Assembly (NCBI GenBank): GCA_031273185.1
Contig: JAISSG010000049.1
Location: forward strand, 1-6,730
Origin: Treponema sp.
GTDB taxonomy: Bacteria > Spirochaetota > Spirochaetia > Treponematales > Breznakiellaceae
Length of the DNA: 6,730 nucleotides
Reading direction: 5' to 3'
The notes beneath the pieces were generated by a model. That model saw only the letters and a list, made by a program, of their open reading frames with translations, did no database searches and was not told the origin of the DNA. Within the stretch, counting starts at the first letter, position 1; each line of letters begins with the position of its first letter. Positions 1 through 5,985 of this stretch are shown one piece after another. The translations under genes were made by a program, and so were the position numbers.

Positions 1-1285
1 ACACGTTCCCGTGCATGTCATGCAGGCCCCACGCGTTCGCGGGCTTTTTTCCCACCTCATGCGTCCTGCTCCCGCTGTTGCTCCAATACCACCCCGTGTC
101 ATTGCTTATGCTCGCCCCGGTGTTGTACGCCGTCGTCGTCCCGGCGCGGCAGGCGTATTCCCACTGCGCCTCCGTCGGCAGCCGGTACCCGTTGCTGCCC
201 CAGTCCGCCGTTACCGTCGCGGAAGTTATCGGATACCCTGCCGCCGGATTCCTGCCGCTTATCGTGTACACGGGCTGTAGCCCTTTCATTTCGCTTACCT
301 TGTTGCAGAACTCCACCGCGTCATACCAGGTTACGCATTCCACCGGCCTTCTTCCATCCGTCTCGCCCGCCGCAGGCGGCCTGCCGTTGGCCATTGTAAA
401 ATAGCTGGGGTTGGTCCCCGTCACCGTCTCGTACTGCGCCTGCGTTACCTCGTACTTGCCCATCCAGAAACCGCTGAGCGTCACCGAGTGCTGGGTCTCG
501 TCGCTGTACCGCTCCGGCTCGCCCACGGGGCTGCCCATCGTGAAGGCCCCGGACTGTATCTGCACCATCTCCATAAACAACGGAGTCGCCGGGAACGCCG
601 CTGTAACCGTGCCGGAGTACGCGGCGTTGCTGGCCGATGCCGCTTCCCCCACGGTAAAGAAATCCGCCGCTATGCCGTCAAAGGTAAAGCCCTCTTTGGC
701 CGCCAGGCTGATAGTCGCCGTGTACGCGGTTTCGTCGGCAAACACGCTTGGGACCGCGGGGCTCCACTCCACGGTTCCCGTGTACTGCGGCGTTGGCGCA
801 ATGGCCGTTACCGGGGTTGCGCAGATTGCAGGCGCGGTAACGCCCGGTATGGTTCTGATATCAACAACGGCGGGCTCTTCGGCTGTTCCGGCGGTTGTTG
901 GGAACGCCGCCATAACCACGTCGGAGCCGGCTGCGTTGGTTGCCGCCGCCCCCGCCACGGTAAAGAAATCCTCCGTCACGCCGTCAAAAGTGTAGCCGGG
1001 ATTAGGTTTCAGCGTTATGGCTGCCGTGTACACCTTTGCCGCGGCAAAAGCACCCGTTACCAGGGGCGACCATAACACGGTTCCCGTGTACTGGCCCGTT
1101 CCGCCAATCACCGTTACCGGGGTTTCCCCTAATACCGGGGCAGGAACGCCCGGTATGGCGGCAACGGTAACGGTAACGGTAACGCGGTCGCCGCCCTTCC
1201 CTCCCGTTGGGCTGGGGCAGGCCGCAAAAGCCAGCGCGACAAGCGCGGCAAACGCCAGGGCCGCCGCGATTTTACGTGTGGTCAT
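1..1285 (-). CDS. FGE-sulfatase (SUMF1-like, C-type-lectin fold) lipoprotein with two repeat modules; 3' end outside window
   Basis: An uninterrupted reading frame of 428 codons begins at the ATG at 1285-1283 and runs off the left edge without a stop, so the C-terminus is missing. Residues 1-22 form a lipoprotein signal (MTTRK, then an Ala/Leu/Phe-rich core) with a relaxed lipobox, FAAC, and lipidated Cys23. A Gly-rich linker and a VTVTVTV stretch (35-41) follow. Two similar modules lie at 44-131 and 146-234, each with QYTGTV-x-WSP, TFDG and DFFTV. From about 236 a typical FGE-sulfatase domain begins: GAFTMGS (246-252), GKYEVTQAQY (276-285), RLPTEAQWEYACRAG (368-382) and DMHGNV (423-428), which normally continues as WEWC. 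True FGE oxidises a sulfatase Cys using two C-terminal cysteines; those residues would lie outside the window, so catalysis cannot be judged. Many bacterial members, including Treponema surface lipoproteins, are binding domains rather than enzymes. An SD lies at 1290-1297. Confidence 0.93.
   Translation of the reverse strand, partial: MTTRKIAAALAFAALVALAFAACPSPTGGKGGDRVTVTVTVAAIPGVPAPVLGETPVTVIGGTGQYTGTVLWSPLVTGAFAAAKVYTAAITLKPNPGYTFDGVTEDFFTVAGAAATNAAGSDVVMAAFPTTAGTAEEPAVVDIRTIPGVTAPAICATPVTAIAPTPQYTGTVEWSPAVPSVFADETAYTATISLAAKEGFTFDGIAADFFTVGEAASASNAAYSGTVTAAFPATPLFMEMVQIQSGAFTMGSPVGEPERYSDETQHSVTLSGFWMGKYEVTQAQYETVTGTNPSYFTMANGRPPAAGETDGRRPVECVTWYDAVEFCNKVSEMKGLQPVYTISGRNPAAGYPITSATVTADWGSNGYRLPTEAQWEYACRAGTTTAYNTGASISNDTGWYWSNSGSRTHEVGKKPANAWGLHDMHGNV
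584..850 (-). repeat. Second copy of the ~88-residue module in the FGE lipoprotein
   Basis: Residues 146-234, offset 102 residues (306 bp) from the first copy. An 18-nt stretch encoding QYTGTV is identical in both copies at the DNA level (1076-1093 and 770-787), which points to a fairly recent or homogenised duplication. An acidic linker containing AEEPAVVD joins the two modules. The FGE domain follows directly after this copy. Confidence 0.85.
893..1156 (-). repeat. First copy of an ~88-residue extracellular module in the FGE lipoprotein
   Basis: Residues 44-131 of the FGE lipoprotein. By hand alignment this copy shares about 51 of 88 residues with the second copy, with one single-residue gap. 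Conserved stations are IPGV, TPVT, QYTGTV-x-WSP, YTA-x-I, TFDG, DFFTV and AAFP. The short beta-strand-like segments suggest an Ig-like or InlB-repeat-like spacer that holds the FGE head away from the membrane. That role is inference. Confidence 0.85.
1166..1183 (-). repeat. In-frame hexanucleotide repeat, GTTACC x3
   Basis: Three perfect copies of GTTACC on the coding strand, followed by a degenerate GTTGCC, encode alternating Val-Thr (residues 35-41) in the tether after the lipidated Cys. The unit is a multiple of three, so copy-number change would lengthen or shorten the tether without shifting frame. Confidence 0.8.
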
Positions 1286-1289
1286 AGAA

Positions 1290-1297
1290 CTCTCTCC
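1290..1297 (-). promoter_or_regulatory. Ribosome binding site of the FGE lipoprotein gene
   Basis: GGAGAGAG lies 4 nt upstream of the ATG at 1285 and its GGAG core about 8 nt upstream. This supports the start, which also places the signal peptide exactly at the N-terminus. Confidence 0.75.
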
Positions 1298-1367
1298 GTT
1301 GGTTGTAAGATGCTTGGGAAACTGATGCCAACGACGCTATGCCCGCACCGTTATCCCTCCTGGCAGA

Positions 1368-1396
1368 ATACTATCTGCTACAGGCTGATTTTGCAA
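1368..1396 (-). promoter_or_regulatory. Candidate sigma-70 promoter of the FGE lipoprotein gene
   Basis: On the minus strand TTGCAA (1391-1396) is followed after exactly 17 nt by TAGTAT (1368-1373). Each matches four of six consensus bases. Transcription would begin near 1361, giving a leader of about 75 nt. The only other candidate control element nearby is the tandem repeat array that begins 13 bp upstream of the -35. Confidence 0.45.
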
Positions 1397-1409
1397 GAGG
1401 GGGGAGAGT

Positions 1410-1460
1410 AAAGAGCAGAGAGCAAAGAGCAAAGAGCAAAGAGCAGAGAGCAGAGAGCAG
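1410..1460. repeat. Heptanucleotide tandem array (AAAGAGC / AGAGAGC, about 7.3 copies)
   Basis: Seven contiguous 7-bp units read AAAGAGC, AGAGAGC, AAAGAGC, AAAGAGC, AAAGAGC, AGAGAGC, AGAGAGC, then a partial AG. The array runs directly into TGGGGAAT, the unit of the other heptamer array at the right end of the window. The plus strand is almost all purine. The array is noncoding and lies just upstream of the candidate -35 of the FGE gene, whose transcription runs leftward. Confidence 0.95.
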
Positions 1461-1482
1461 TGGGGAATACGGGACTCTCTGC
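1450..1482. repeat. Short inverted repeat overlapping the heptamer array
   Basis: GCAGAGAG (1450-1457) and CTCTCTGC (1475-1482) are perfect 8-bp complements around a 17-nt loop. A competing smaller hairpin pairs ACGGG (1469-1473) with CCCGT (1482-1486). There is no T tract, so this is not a terminator. It may be a chance result of the low-complexity array. Confidence 0.5.
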
Positions 1483-1524
1483 CCGTAACTGATCGGTGCA
1501 GGGAAATAGTCAACCGTGTTCGGC

Positions 1525-1557
1525 AAAAAAAAACCGCAGCTGGCGCTGCGGTTTTTT
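1525..1557 (-). terminator. Rho-independent terminator of the four-gene cluster (symmetrical, possibly bidirectional)
   Basis: A perfect 13-bp stem pairs 1528-1540 with 1545-1557 around a four-base loop. The GC core is CCGCAGC/GCTGCGG, flanked by A and T runs. On the minus strand the hairpin ends in nine T residues, beginning 17 nt after the HEAT-gene stop. On the plus strand six T residues follow, so it could also stop rightward transcription. Confidence 0.92.
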
Positions 1558-1574
1558 GTACCGGGGTTGTTTTG

Positions 1575-2351
1575 TTACTGAGTTGTTTTTTGCTGTTGCT
1601 GTTGCTGTTGCTGCTTCTCTCTTTCCTCTCTCATTCCCTCGGCGGTATACTTGCGCAGATCGACTAACGCTTGCCGCGCCCGTTCCCTGACTGGCGGGGC
1701 ATAGGACCCTTCCGCTATCCTGATGAGCAGATGGATGGCGGCAGGCTCCCTTATGCCATTGTTCTTTTGGGCGATTTTATCCAGCGAATCAACCGCGGCC
1801 AGGGCAAGAAGGTTATCCGGGGCCGTGGTGTAGTTGAACCTGTTGGCTATCCAGACAATCGCGTTGACCGCGTCGTTATTATCGTTAGTGCCGATAGTGC
1901 CAAGCGACTTAACCGCTTCCTGCAATACCATCGGTTCGTTCTCGGTGGTGCATATCCTGATCAGCGCGGACTTTGCCTCCGGCGTTCCAAGGGTGCCAAG
2001 GAGCCTTGCCGCCTGCCGCCGCACCTCGGGGTAATCGTTCATCAGCCGCCTTCGCTCCCTGACCTGGTTCTGGGTTCCCTCAACGGAAAGGAACTCCAGG
2101 GTGGTGCGGATTTCGTCGTTGGTGCTTCCCCTCTCAAGGGCGTTCCCGATGTACTCCAGGGCAATCAGTTTTTGCTCCCGGCTGTCCGTCCTGCTGGTCT
2201 CGCGGATGATCATCATCTCGATGGCTTCCTCCAGGTAGGCTTCCTCAACGGACTTTTCCGAGTCCGAATTGGAATTGCCGGACTGGCCCATGACTGCCGG
2301 CGCGGTGATTAATGCCGCAATAATCAGGATGAAAAAACGTTTCAGCGTCAT
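1575..2351 (-). CDS. Exported HEAT-repeat protein with polyglutamine C-terminus
   Basis: 258 residues. Residues 1-22 form a signal peptide (MTLKRF, hydrophobic core, likely cleavage after VMG), with no lipobox Cys, so the protein is probably a soluble periplasmic one. An acidic region follows, then about five alpha-helical HEAT-like hairpins at roughly 57-88, 107-133, 138-169, 178-213 and 218-232. The clearest pair is EVRRQAARLLGTLGTPEAKSAL and MVLQEAVKSLGTIGTNDNNDAV. HEAT solenoids are protein-binding scaffolds; no catalytic motif is visible. The tail is highly charged (residues 240-246) and ends in eight Gln (247-254) and KTTQ. The gene starts 15 nt after the upstream lipoprotein stop with its own SD and is the last gene before the terminator. 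A scaffold partner for the co-encoded lipoprotein is plausible but unproven. Confidence 0.93.
   Translation of the reverse strand: MTLKRFFILIIAALITAPAVMGQSGNSNSDSEKSVEEAYLEEAIEMMIIRETSRTDSREQKLIALEYIGNALERGSTNDEIRTTLEFLSVEGTQNQVRERRRLMNDYPEVRRQAARLLGTLGTPEAKSALIRICTTENEPMVLQEAVKSLGTIGTNDNNDAVNAIVWIANRFNYTTAPDNLLALAAVDSLDKIAQKNNGIREPAAIHLLIRIAEGSYAPPVRERARQALVDLRKYTAEGMREEREKQQQQQQQQKTTQ
1590..1613 (-). repeat. (CAGCAA)4 tract encoding eight glutamines
   Basis: Eight Gln codons near the 3' end of the HEAT gene alternate strictly between CAG and CAA, forming a 6-bp tandem repeat. The unit is in frame, so length variation would change only the glutamine count. Confidence 0.95.
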
Positions 2352-2361
2352 CTTTCCTTTT

Positions 2362-2366
2362 CTCCT
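2362..2366 (-). promoter_or_regulatory. Ribosome binding site of the HEAT-repeat gene
   Basis: AGGAG directly follows the TAA stop of the upstream lipoprotein gene and lies 10 nt before the ATG at 2351. A second purine run, AAAGGAAAG, abuts the start. It is the only clear SD in the four-gene cluster. Confidence 0.75.
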
Positions 2367-2930
2367 TTAGTTTGAAATCTTCCAGTTATTATCAATTTTT
2401 ACCAATTCGTACAGCCTCAGGCGTCTTGTCCTGGTTTCGCTGCCATCGCCTCCGGCGCTTCTGGTTTCTATGTGGTAAACCCTGACCTTGTTGTCGTTTT
2501 CAAGTTCTATCTCGTCCACCCGGCTGTTGGTCCGCGAGGGGACAACCACGTTGAAAAAATAGTCGTTCGCCGTCCTCAGCACGATTCTTCCTCTCCGCAG
2601 CGCGGGCGATTCCGTGGCTTGGGCTAAAAATTCCCGTGACGATATATGCTCGAAATACTCGTCCGACAGGGCGTTTCTCCATTCGGGAAAATCCTTCCTC
2701 CTGATCGTTTGGTTGAGGTTGTCAATAAACTTTTGTACCTCGGCCAGGGTGTTTCTGTACACTTCCTGGCTGCTTGCGCCATGGAGCCCGTCTGGTTCCA
2801 GTTCCGGCTCTTCCGCTTCTATGGCAACATCCGGTTCTGCCGGCGGGTGCTCCTCAACTGGAGCCGGCGGGGACGCGCAACCCGCAAACAGCGCAGCCGC
2901 CAATAGCAGAAACGGCGCTAACCTTTTCAT
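2367..2930 (-). CDS. Small lipoprotein, possible NTF2-like (SnoaL-type) domain
   Basis: 187 residues. The N-terminus MKRLAPFLLLAAALFAGC is a textbook lipoprotein signal with lipobox FAGC and lipidated Cys18. A Pro/Glu-rich tether (about 20-50) follows. The folded part (about 54-187) begins with helices containing YRNTLAEVQKFIDNLNQTI and KDFPEWRNALSDEYFEHI, then turns to beta-rich segments (GRIVLR, YFFNVVVP, VDEIEL, KVRVYHIE, RRLRLYELVKI) and ends in NNWKISN. This helix-then-sheet order with a terminal W-x-I strand resembles NTF2-like domains. That is inference from pattern, and no active-site residue can be named. The gene lies between the coiled-coil gene (54 nt gap) and the HEAT gene (15 nt gap), so the cluster encodes two exported proteins in a row. 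It has a candidate promoter of its own at 2937-2965. Confidence 0.9.
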   Translation of the reverse strand: MKRLAPFLLLAAALFAGCASPPAPVEEHPPAEPDVAIEAEEPELEPDGLHGASSQEVYRNTLAEVQKFIDNLNQTIRRKDFPEWRNALSDEYFEHISSREFLAQATESPALRRGRIVLRTANDYFFNVVVPSRTNSRVDEIELENDNKVRVYHIETRSAGGDGSETRTRRLRLYELVKIDNNWKISN

Positions 2931-2936
2931 GCCTTT

Positions 2937-2965
2937 ACTTTAAGCGATTTTTGGCCCCGCGTCAA
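2937..2965 (-). promoter_or_regulatory. Candidate internal promoter before the lipoprotein gene
   Basis: TTGACG (2960-2965; five of six consensus) and TAAAGT (2937-2942; four of six) are separated by exactly 17 nt. The -10 ends 6 nt before the ATG, so transcription from it would begin at or next to the start codon and yield a leaderless mRNA. A weak AAAGG sits 2 nt before the ATG, too close for a normal SD. Confidence 0.45.
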
Positions 2966-2984
2966 GGGATCGAATTTGGCCTTT

Positions 2985-5972
2985 TTACGTATCTTTGGGG
3001 CCAAGCTCAAGGATAAGCTCAACCTCGCCTTGTGAGATTTTCAGGTTCCGCGCAATCTCGTCGATTTTCCAGCCCTGGCGCTTGAGGCTGATGATGTTCT
3101 CGCGGTCCCTTGGCGGCGGCGCGCCCCTGTCTTCGGGCTTGCCGGCGCGGGCGGCTGTTTTTCCCTCCTCGCGGTCCAGGAGGGAACGGGTCAGCTTGAG
3201 CTGGGTTTGGGCGTCTTTGTCGAGATTTTGCAGTTCCGTGGCCAGGCGCGCAAGGCTTTCCCGCGCCACGTTCATTTCGGCGATGCGCCTTTCCAGCCAT
3301 TTGACGGAATCGTCCAGCGTGGAGAGTTTCTCGGCTGCGTCCCGCGCCTTTTCGTTTTCCGCCGAAAGGGTCTGGACCGAGCTTTGGATGGAATCTATGT
3401 CGATTTTAAGCAGGGAAACCATGTCTTCAATCCGCTTTGCCGCCGCTTCGCCTTCCTGCAGGGCCTTGAAATTCCGATCGATGCCGTCGTTGGTTTCCTG
3501 CAGGGTCTTGCTCTTTCGCTCCACCCGCTGGTATTTTTCCTCGGTTTCTTTTATCGCGTCGTCCAGGCGGCGCAGTTGAACCTGCATGGTTTGAAGTATG
3601 TCGTCCGAGTTGGAAACCTGGGCCAGCCTTTCCTCCACCGACTGGGATGTCTGGAGCAGGCGGTTAAAGTCGTTCTCCATTACCTCGATACGGTGTTTCT
3701 CGGAGAGGAACCGGGTCATCTTGGCGTTAACGTCGTCTTCGAGGCGTTTTATTTGGGTGAACTGGTTTTCAAAACGGGAAACCTCGTTCTTAAGCTGCGC
3801 GAGCCGGCCAATATTGCTGTCCATGTCCTCAACATAGCGATCAAGCTCGGCCTTCAGCGCGCCGGTGCGCTCGATGAGCTTCGCCTGCGCGGCGATTTCC
3901 TTGCGAATCTCCTCCATCGAGGCCCGCGCCGCCGTTATTTGCCCGTCGTTTTCCGCAACAAACTCGCCGCTGCGCCGACGCGTTTCTTCTATGGCATTGT
4001 CAAGCTCTTTCACACGGAGGTCATACCGGGCTTGCCAGTCCTCAATGTTTTTGCGGGCGCTTTCCGACGATGATTCCAGGCCGGCGATTCGCGTTTTTGT
4101 CTCCGCCGACAGGTTCCTAAGCTGGGTTTCCAGTTCCTGCTGGCTCTTGCGGAGGGTATCGGTAACGGAAAGGCTGTACAGGTCTATTTTGGCGCTGATT
4201 TCATTCTCGGCGGCGGCTTTCGTCTCTTCCATGCCGCGCTTGAGCTGCTCGCCGAACTGCTTCCGGGACTCGTCCACCTCGCGTATTTTCCCCCGGATGC
4301 CTTCCTCGAAAGTGGCGACCTCCGCCTTGAGCCGTTCCATGTCCGACATAATCAGCCCGCTCTGGGCGGCAATCTCCTTCCTCAGTTCCTCAAAGACGCG
4401 CGTTTCGGTGCCCTGGCGCTTTGCTTCGGCATCCTCGGCCATTGATTCCAGCCTTTTGTCCAGGCCTTCCTGCCATGCGGCAAGCTGGCTGTCAATCCCG
4501 GCGCTTCGCTTTGAGAGATTCTCCAGAAATTCATCCTCAAAGCCCTGGAGTTTTTTGGAGACGTTTTCAAACGACCGCTCCTTGATTCCCAAAAGCTCCT
4601 GGTCCACCCCGGCAAGCTGTTCCCGTATGGCTCCCAGGCGGGCGTTGAATTCCCCGCTGACGCTTTCCCAGCTTCCGCGGATATCCTCGCTGAAGCGGCT
4701 AAAGTCGCCGTTGACCCGGTTTGTCGCCTCCTGCATCAGGCTCCGCAGTTCCGTTTCAAGGTTGCTGATATCGTTGGCAACGCCGGACAGTTGGTTGAAC
4801 TGCTCTTCCTGCGCTTCGCGGTACTCCTCAAGCCGCCGCTCTGTCGCGGCGATTATCTCCTGCCCGGCGGTTTGGGTCATGGCTTCCCAGTCTTCCCGCT
4901 GTTTCCTGATCGCGCCGCCCAGGTCTTCGGCCTGCTGCCGCGCAAGGCTGGTAAACTGGCTGATGTCCTTGCTCCACTCTTCCTGCTGGTTTTTCGCAAA
5001 GGCGGTCAGCTCATGCAGGTCCTTTTTCCAGTCCTCGTCGTAGGCTTTCTGCCGCGCGTTCATGGCGGCGGCTTCGGCCTTCCATTCCTCGCGGTTGTTC
5101 TTGAGCTGGTCGTGGATTTCGCCGTGTTTTGCCTTGAGGGTATCCTGGAGCGCTTTGATCTTTTCCTCAAAGTTTGCCTTGATAAGGTTCACCCGCTCCT
5201 GCGCCTGGTCCCTGAGTCTGGCAAGCGCCGATTCCTCGACCTTGTCCGCCCGGCTGCCCGCCCGGTCGATTGCCCCGGTAAGGAGTTTTTCGATCCTCTC
5301 CTCGTCCCGCAACAGCCTGGCCTCCCTGCCTTTTTCCAGCCTGTCCACCGCTTCCCGGTGTTCCTCGACTTTCCGCTCGACGGTCTGGGCGCTTGCCTCA
5401 AAGTCCGAAACCATCGAGCGGGCCGAGGACACCGCGGCATCGACTGCCTTGTCAAGGGCCTCGGCATTTTCCTGCGCAAAACAACGCTCGATATTTTCCA
5501 GTTTTTCGCTTATCGAACCAATGTCGTTTTCCGATTGCTCGATCTTGTCCCTGACCTCGTCTATCCGCTTCCCGACGTTTTCCACAAAGGCGGATTCGTC
5601 TTTGATCCTGTAGAGGTTTTCCTGGACGTTGCCTGTCCATTGGATAAGGTTTTCAAGGGAGGAATCGTAATTCTGAATACGCTCGTCAATCTGCGCGAGG
5701 GCCTGAACCTTCTGCGCCAGGTCATCCCTGGTCAGGGCCTGGATGCGCCGCATCAATTCCGCGGCGGATTTCTGCTCGACGTCAAGGTGGATGCCGTAGT
5801 TCCTGATTAGCTCGCCTTTCTCCTCGACAAAGGTGTTGATGTCTTCCTTGATGCGGTCCGCGTATTTTCTCGCCTTGTCAAGCGAACGGCTGCCCCTGTC
5901 CAGGAGGCGGAAAAGGATGAGTGCCAGGATTACAATGCCAAGGGTTATCAGGTTTCCGACATCAAACAGCAT
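2985..5972 (-). CDS. SpiroCoCo-type membrane-anchored coiled-coil protein with C-terminal helix-turn-helix-like segment
   Basis: 995 residues. One hydrophobic helix at about 7-24 (NLITLGIVILALILFRLL) is followed by basic residues (DRGSRSLDKARK). The positive-inside rule therefore puts the long remainder in the cytoplasm. Residues about 30-930 are almost unbroken charged coiled coil rich in Glu, Lys, Gln, Ala and Arg, with one Cys (C164). Tryptophans at 297, 315, 333 and 362 sit in repeated acidic-acidic-Trp motifs. The segment RKEIAAQ occurs at 531-537 and again at 690-696. A Pro/charged linker (about 934-957) leads to a compact end (958-990), ENIISLKRQGWKIDEIARNL and then KISQGEVELILEL, which looks like a helix-turn-helix of the SwrB/DUF6115 type. 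Length and layout fit the spirochaete family I recall as SpiroCoCo, whose function I do not know to be established. The start lies 4 nt after the HAD stop without a good SD, suggesting translational coupling. Confidence 0.93.
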   Translation of the reverse strand: MLFDVGNLITLGIVILALILFRLLDRGSRSLDKARKYADRIKEDINTFVEEKGELIRNYGIHLDVEQKSAAELMRRIQALTRDDLAQKVQALAQIDERIQNYDSSLENLIQWTGNVQENLYRIKDESAFVENVGKRIDEVRDKIEQSENDIGSISEKLENIERCFAQENAEALDKAVDAAVSSARSMVSDFEASAQTVERKVEEHREAVDRLEKGREARLLRDEERIEKLLTGAIDRAGSRADKVEESALARLRDQAQERVNLIKANFEEKIKALQDTLKAKHGEIHDQLKNNREEWKAEAAAMNARQKAYDEDWKKDLHELTAFAKNQQEEWSKDISQFTSLARQQAEDLGGAIRKQREDWEAMTQTAGQEIIAATERRLEEYREAQEEQFNQLSGVANDISNLETELRSLMQEATNRVNGDFSRFSEDIRGSWESVSGEFNARLGAIREQLAGVDQELLGIKERSFENVSKKLQGFEDEFLENLSKRSAGIDSQLAAWQEGLDKRLESMAEDAEAKRQGTETRVFEELRKEIAAQSGLIMSDMERLKAEVATFEEGIRGKIREVDESRKQFGEQLKRGMEETKAAAENEISAKIDLYSLSVTDTLRKSQQELETQLRNLSAETKTRIAGLESSSESARKNIEDWQARYDLRVKELDNAIEETRRRSGEFVAENDGQITAARASMEEIRKEIAAQAKLIERTGALKAELDRYVEDMDSNIGRLAQLKNEVSRFENQFTQIKRLEDDVNAKMTRFLSEKHRIEVMENDFNRLLQTSQSVEERLAQVSNSDDILQTMQVQLRRLDDAIKETEEKYQRVERKSKTLQETNDGIDRNFKALQEGEAAAKRIEDMVSLLKIDIDSIQSSVQTLSAENEKARDAAEKLSTLDDSVKWLERRIAEMNVARESLARLATELQNLDKDAQTQLKLTRSLLDREEGKTAARAGKPEDRGAPPPRDRENIISLKRQGWKIDEIARNLKISQGEVELILELGPKDT

Positions 5973-5975
5973 ATT

Positions 5976-5985
5976 TTTACTTTAA
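5976..5985 (-). promoter_or_regulatory. TTAAAGTAAA start-proximal element at the HAD/coiled-coil junction
   Basis: The same 10-mer TTAAAGTAAA lies 3 nt before the ATG of this gene and 3 nt before the ATG of the lipoprotein gene (2934-2943). Here it overlaps the last codons and stop of the HAD gene (Leu-TTA, Lys-AAG, TAA). It could be a -10-like TANNNT box or an A-rich translation enhancer. No convincing -35 lies 16-18 nt upstream. Confidence 0.35.

Larger units (their letters stand above)
1286..1574. other. Intergenic region between the two transcription units
   Basis: This 289-bp stretch contains no credible gene. From right to left it holds the terminator of the four-gene cluster, about 60 bp with nothing I recognise, the inverted repeat, the heptamer array, the candidate FGE promoter and a leader of about 75 nt. 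The leader has a strong AGGAGG (1356-1361) placed 7 nt before a three-codon GTG mini-ORF (1337-1348). Confidence 0.85.

Noticed and set aside
15..1325. Plus-strand open frames across 15-1325
   Set aside because: They are shadows of the minus-strand FGE lipoprotein, which has a signal peptide, duplicated modules and clear FGE motifs in one frame of 428 codons.
1410..1460. CRISPR array
   Set aside because: The units are contiguous 7-mers with no spacers.
1450..1486. Hairpin as a transcription terminator
   Set aside because: It has a 17-nt loop and no T tract, and the true terminator lies 40 bp away at 1525-1557.
1671..2312. 213-codon plus-strand frame opposite the HEAT gene
   Set aside because: It has no recognisable motif and is antisense to a protein with a signal peptide, HEAT repeats and a proper SD.
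2943..2984. Terminator between the coiled-coil and lipoprotein genes
   Set aside because: The two GGCCAAA stretches are direct repeats, not an inverted pair, and no GC-rich stem with a T tract is present.
3865..5810. Long plus-strand open frames opposite the coiled-coil gene (for example 3865-5043 and 4791-5810)
   Set aside because: They are antisense to a convincing coiled-coil coding sequence, and their translations are Ser/Arg/Phe/Leu-rich low-complexity text without domains. Long antisense frames are expected opposite GC-rich Glu/Lys/Ala coding DNA.
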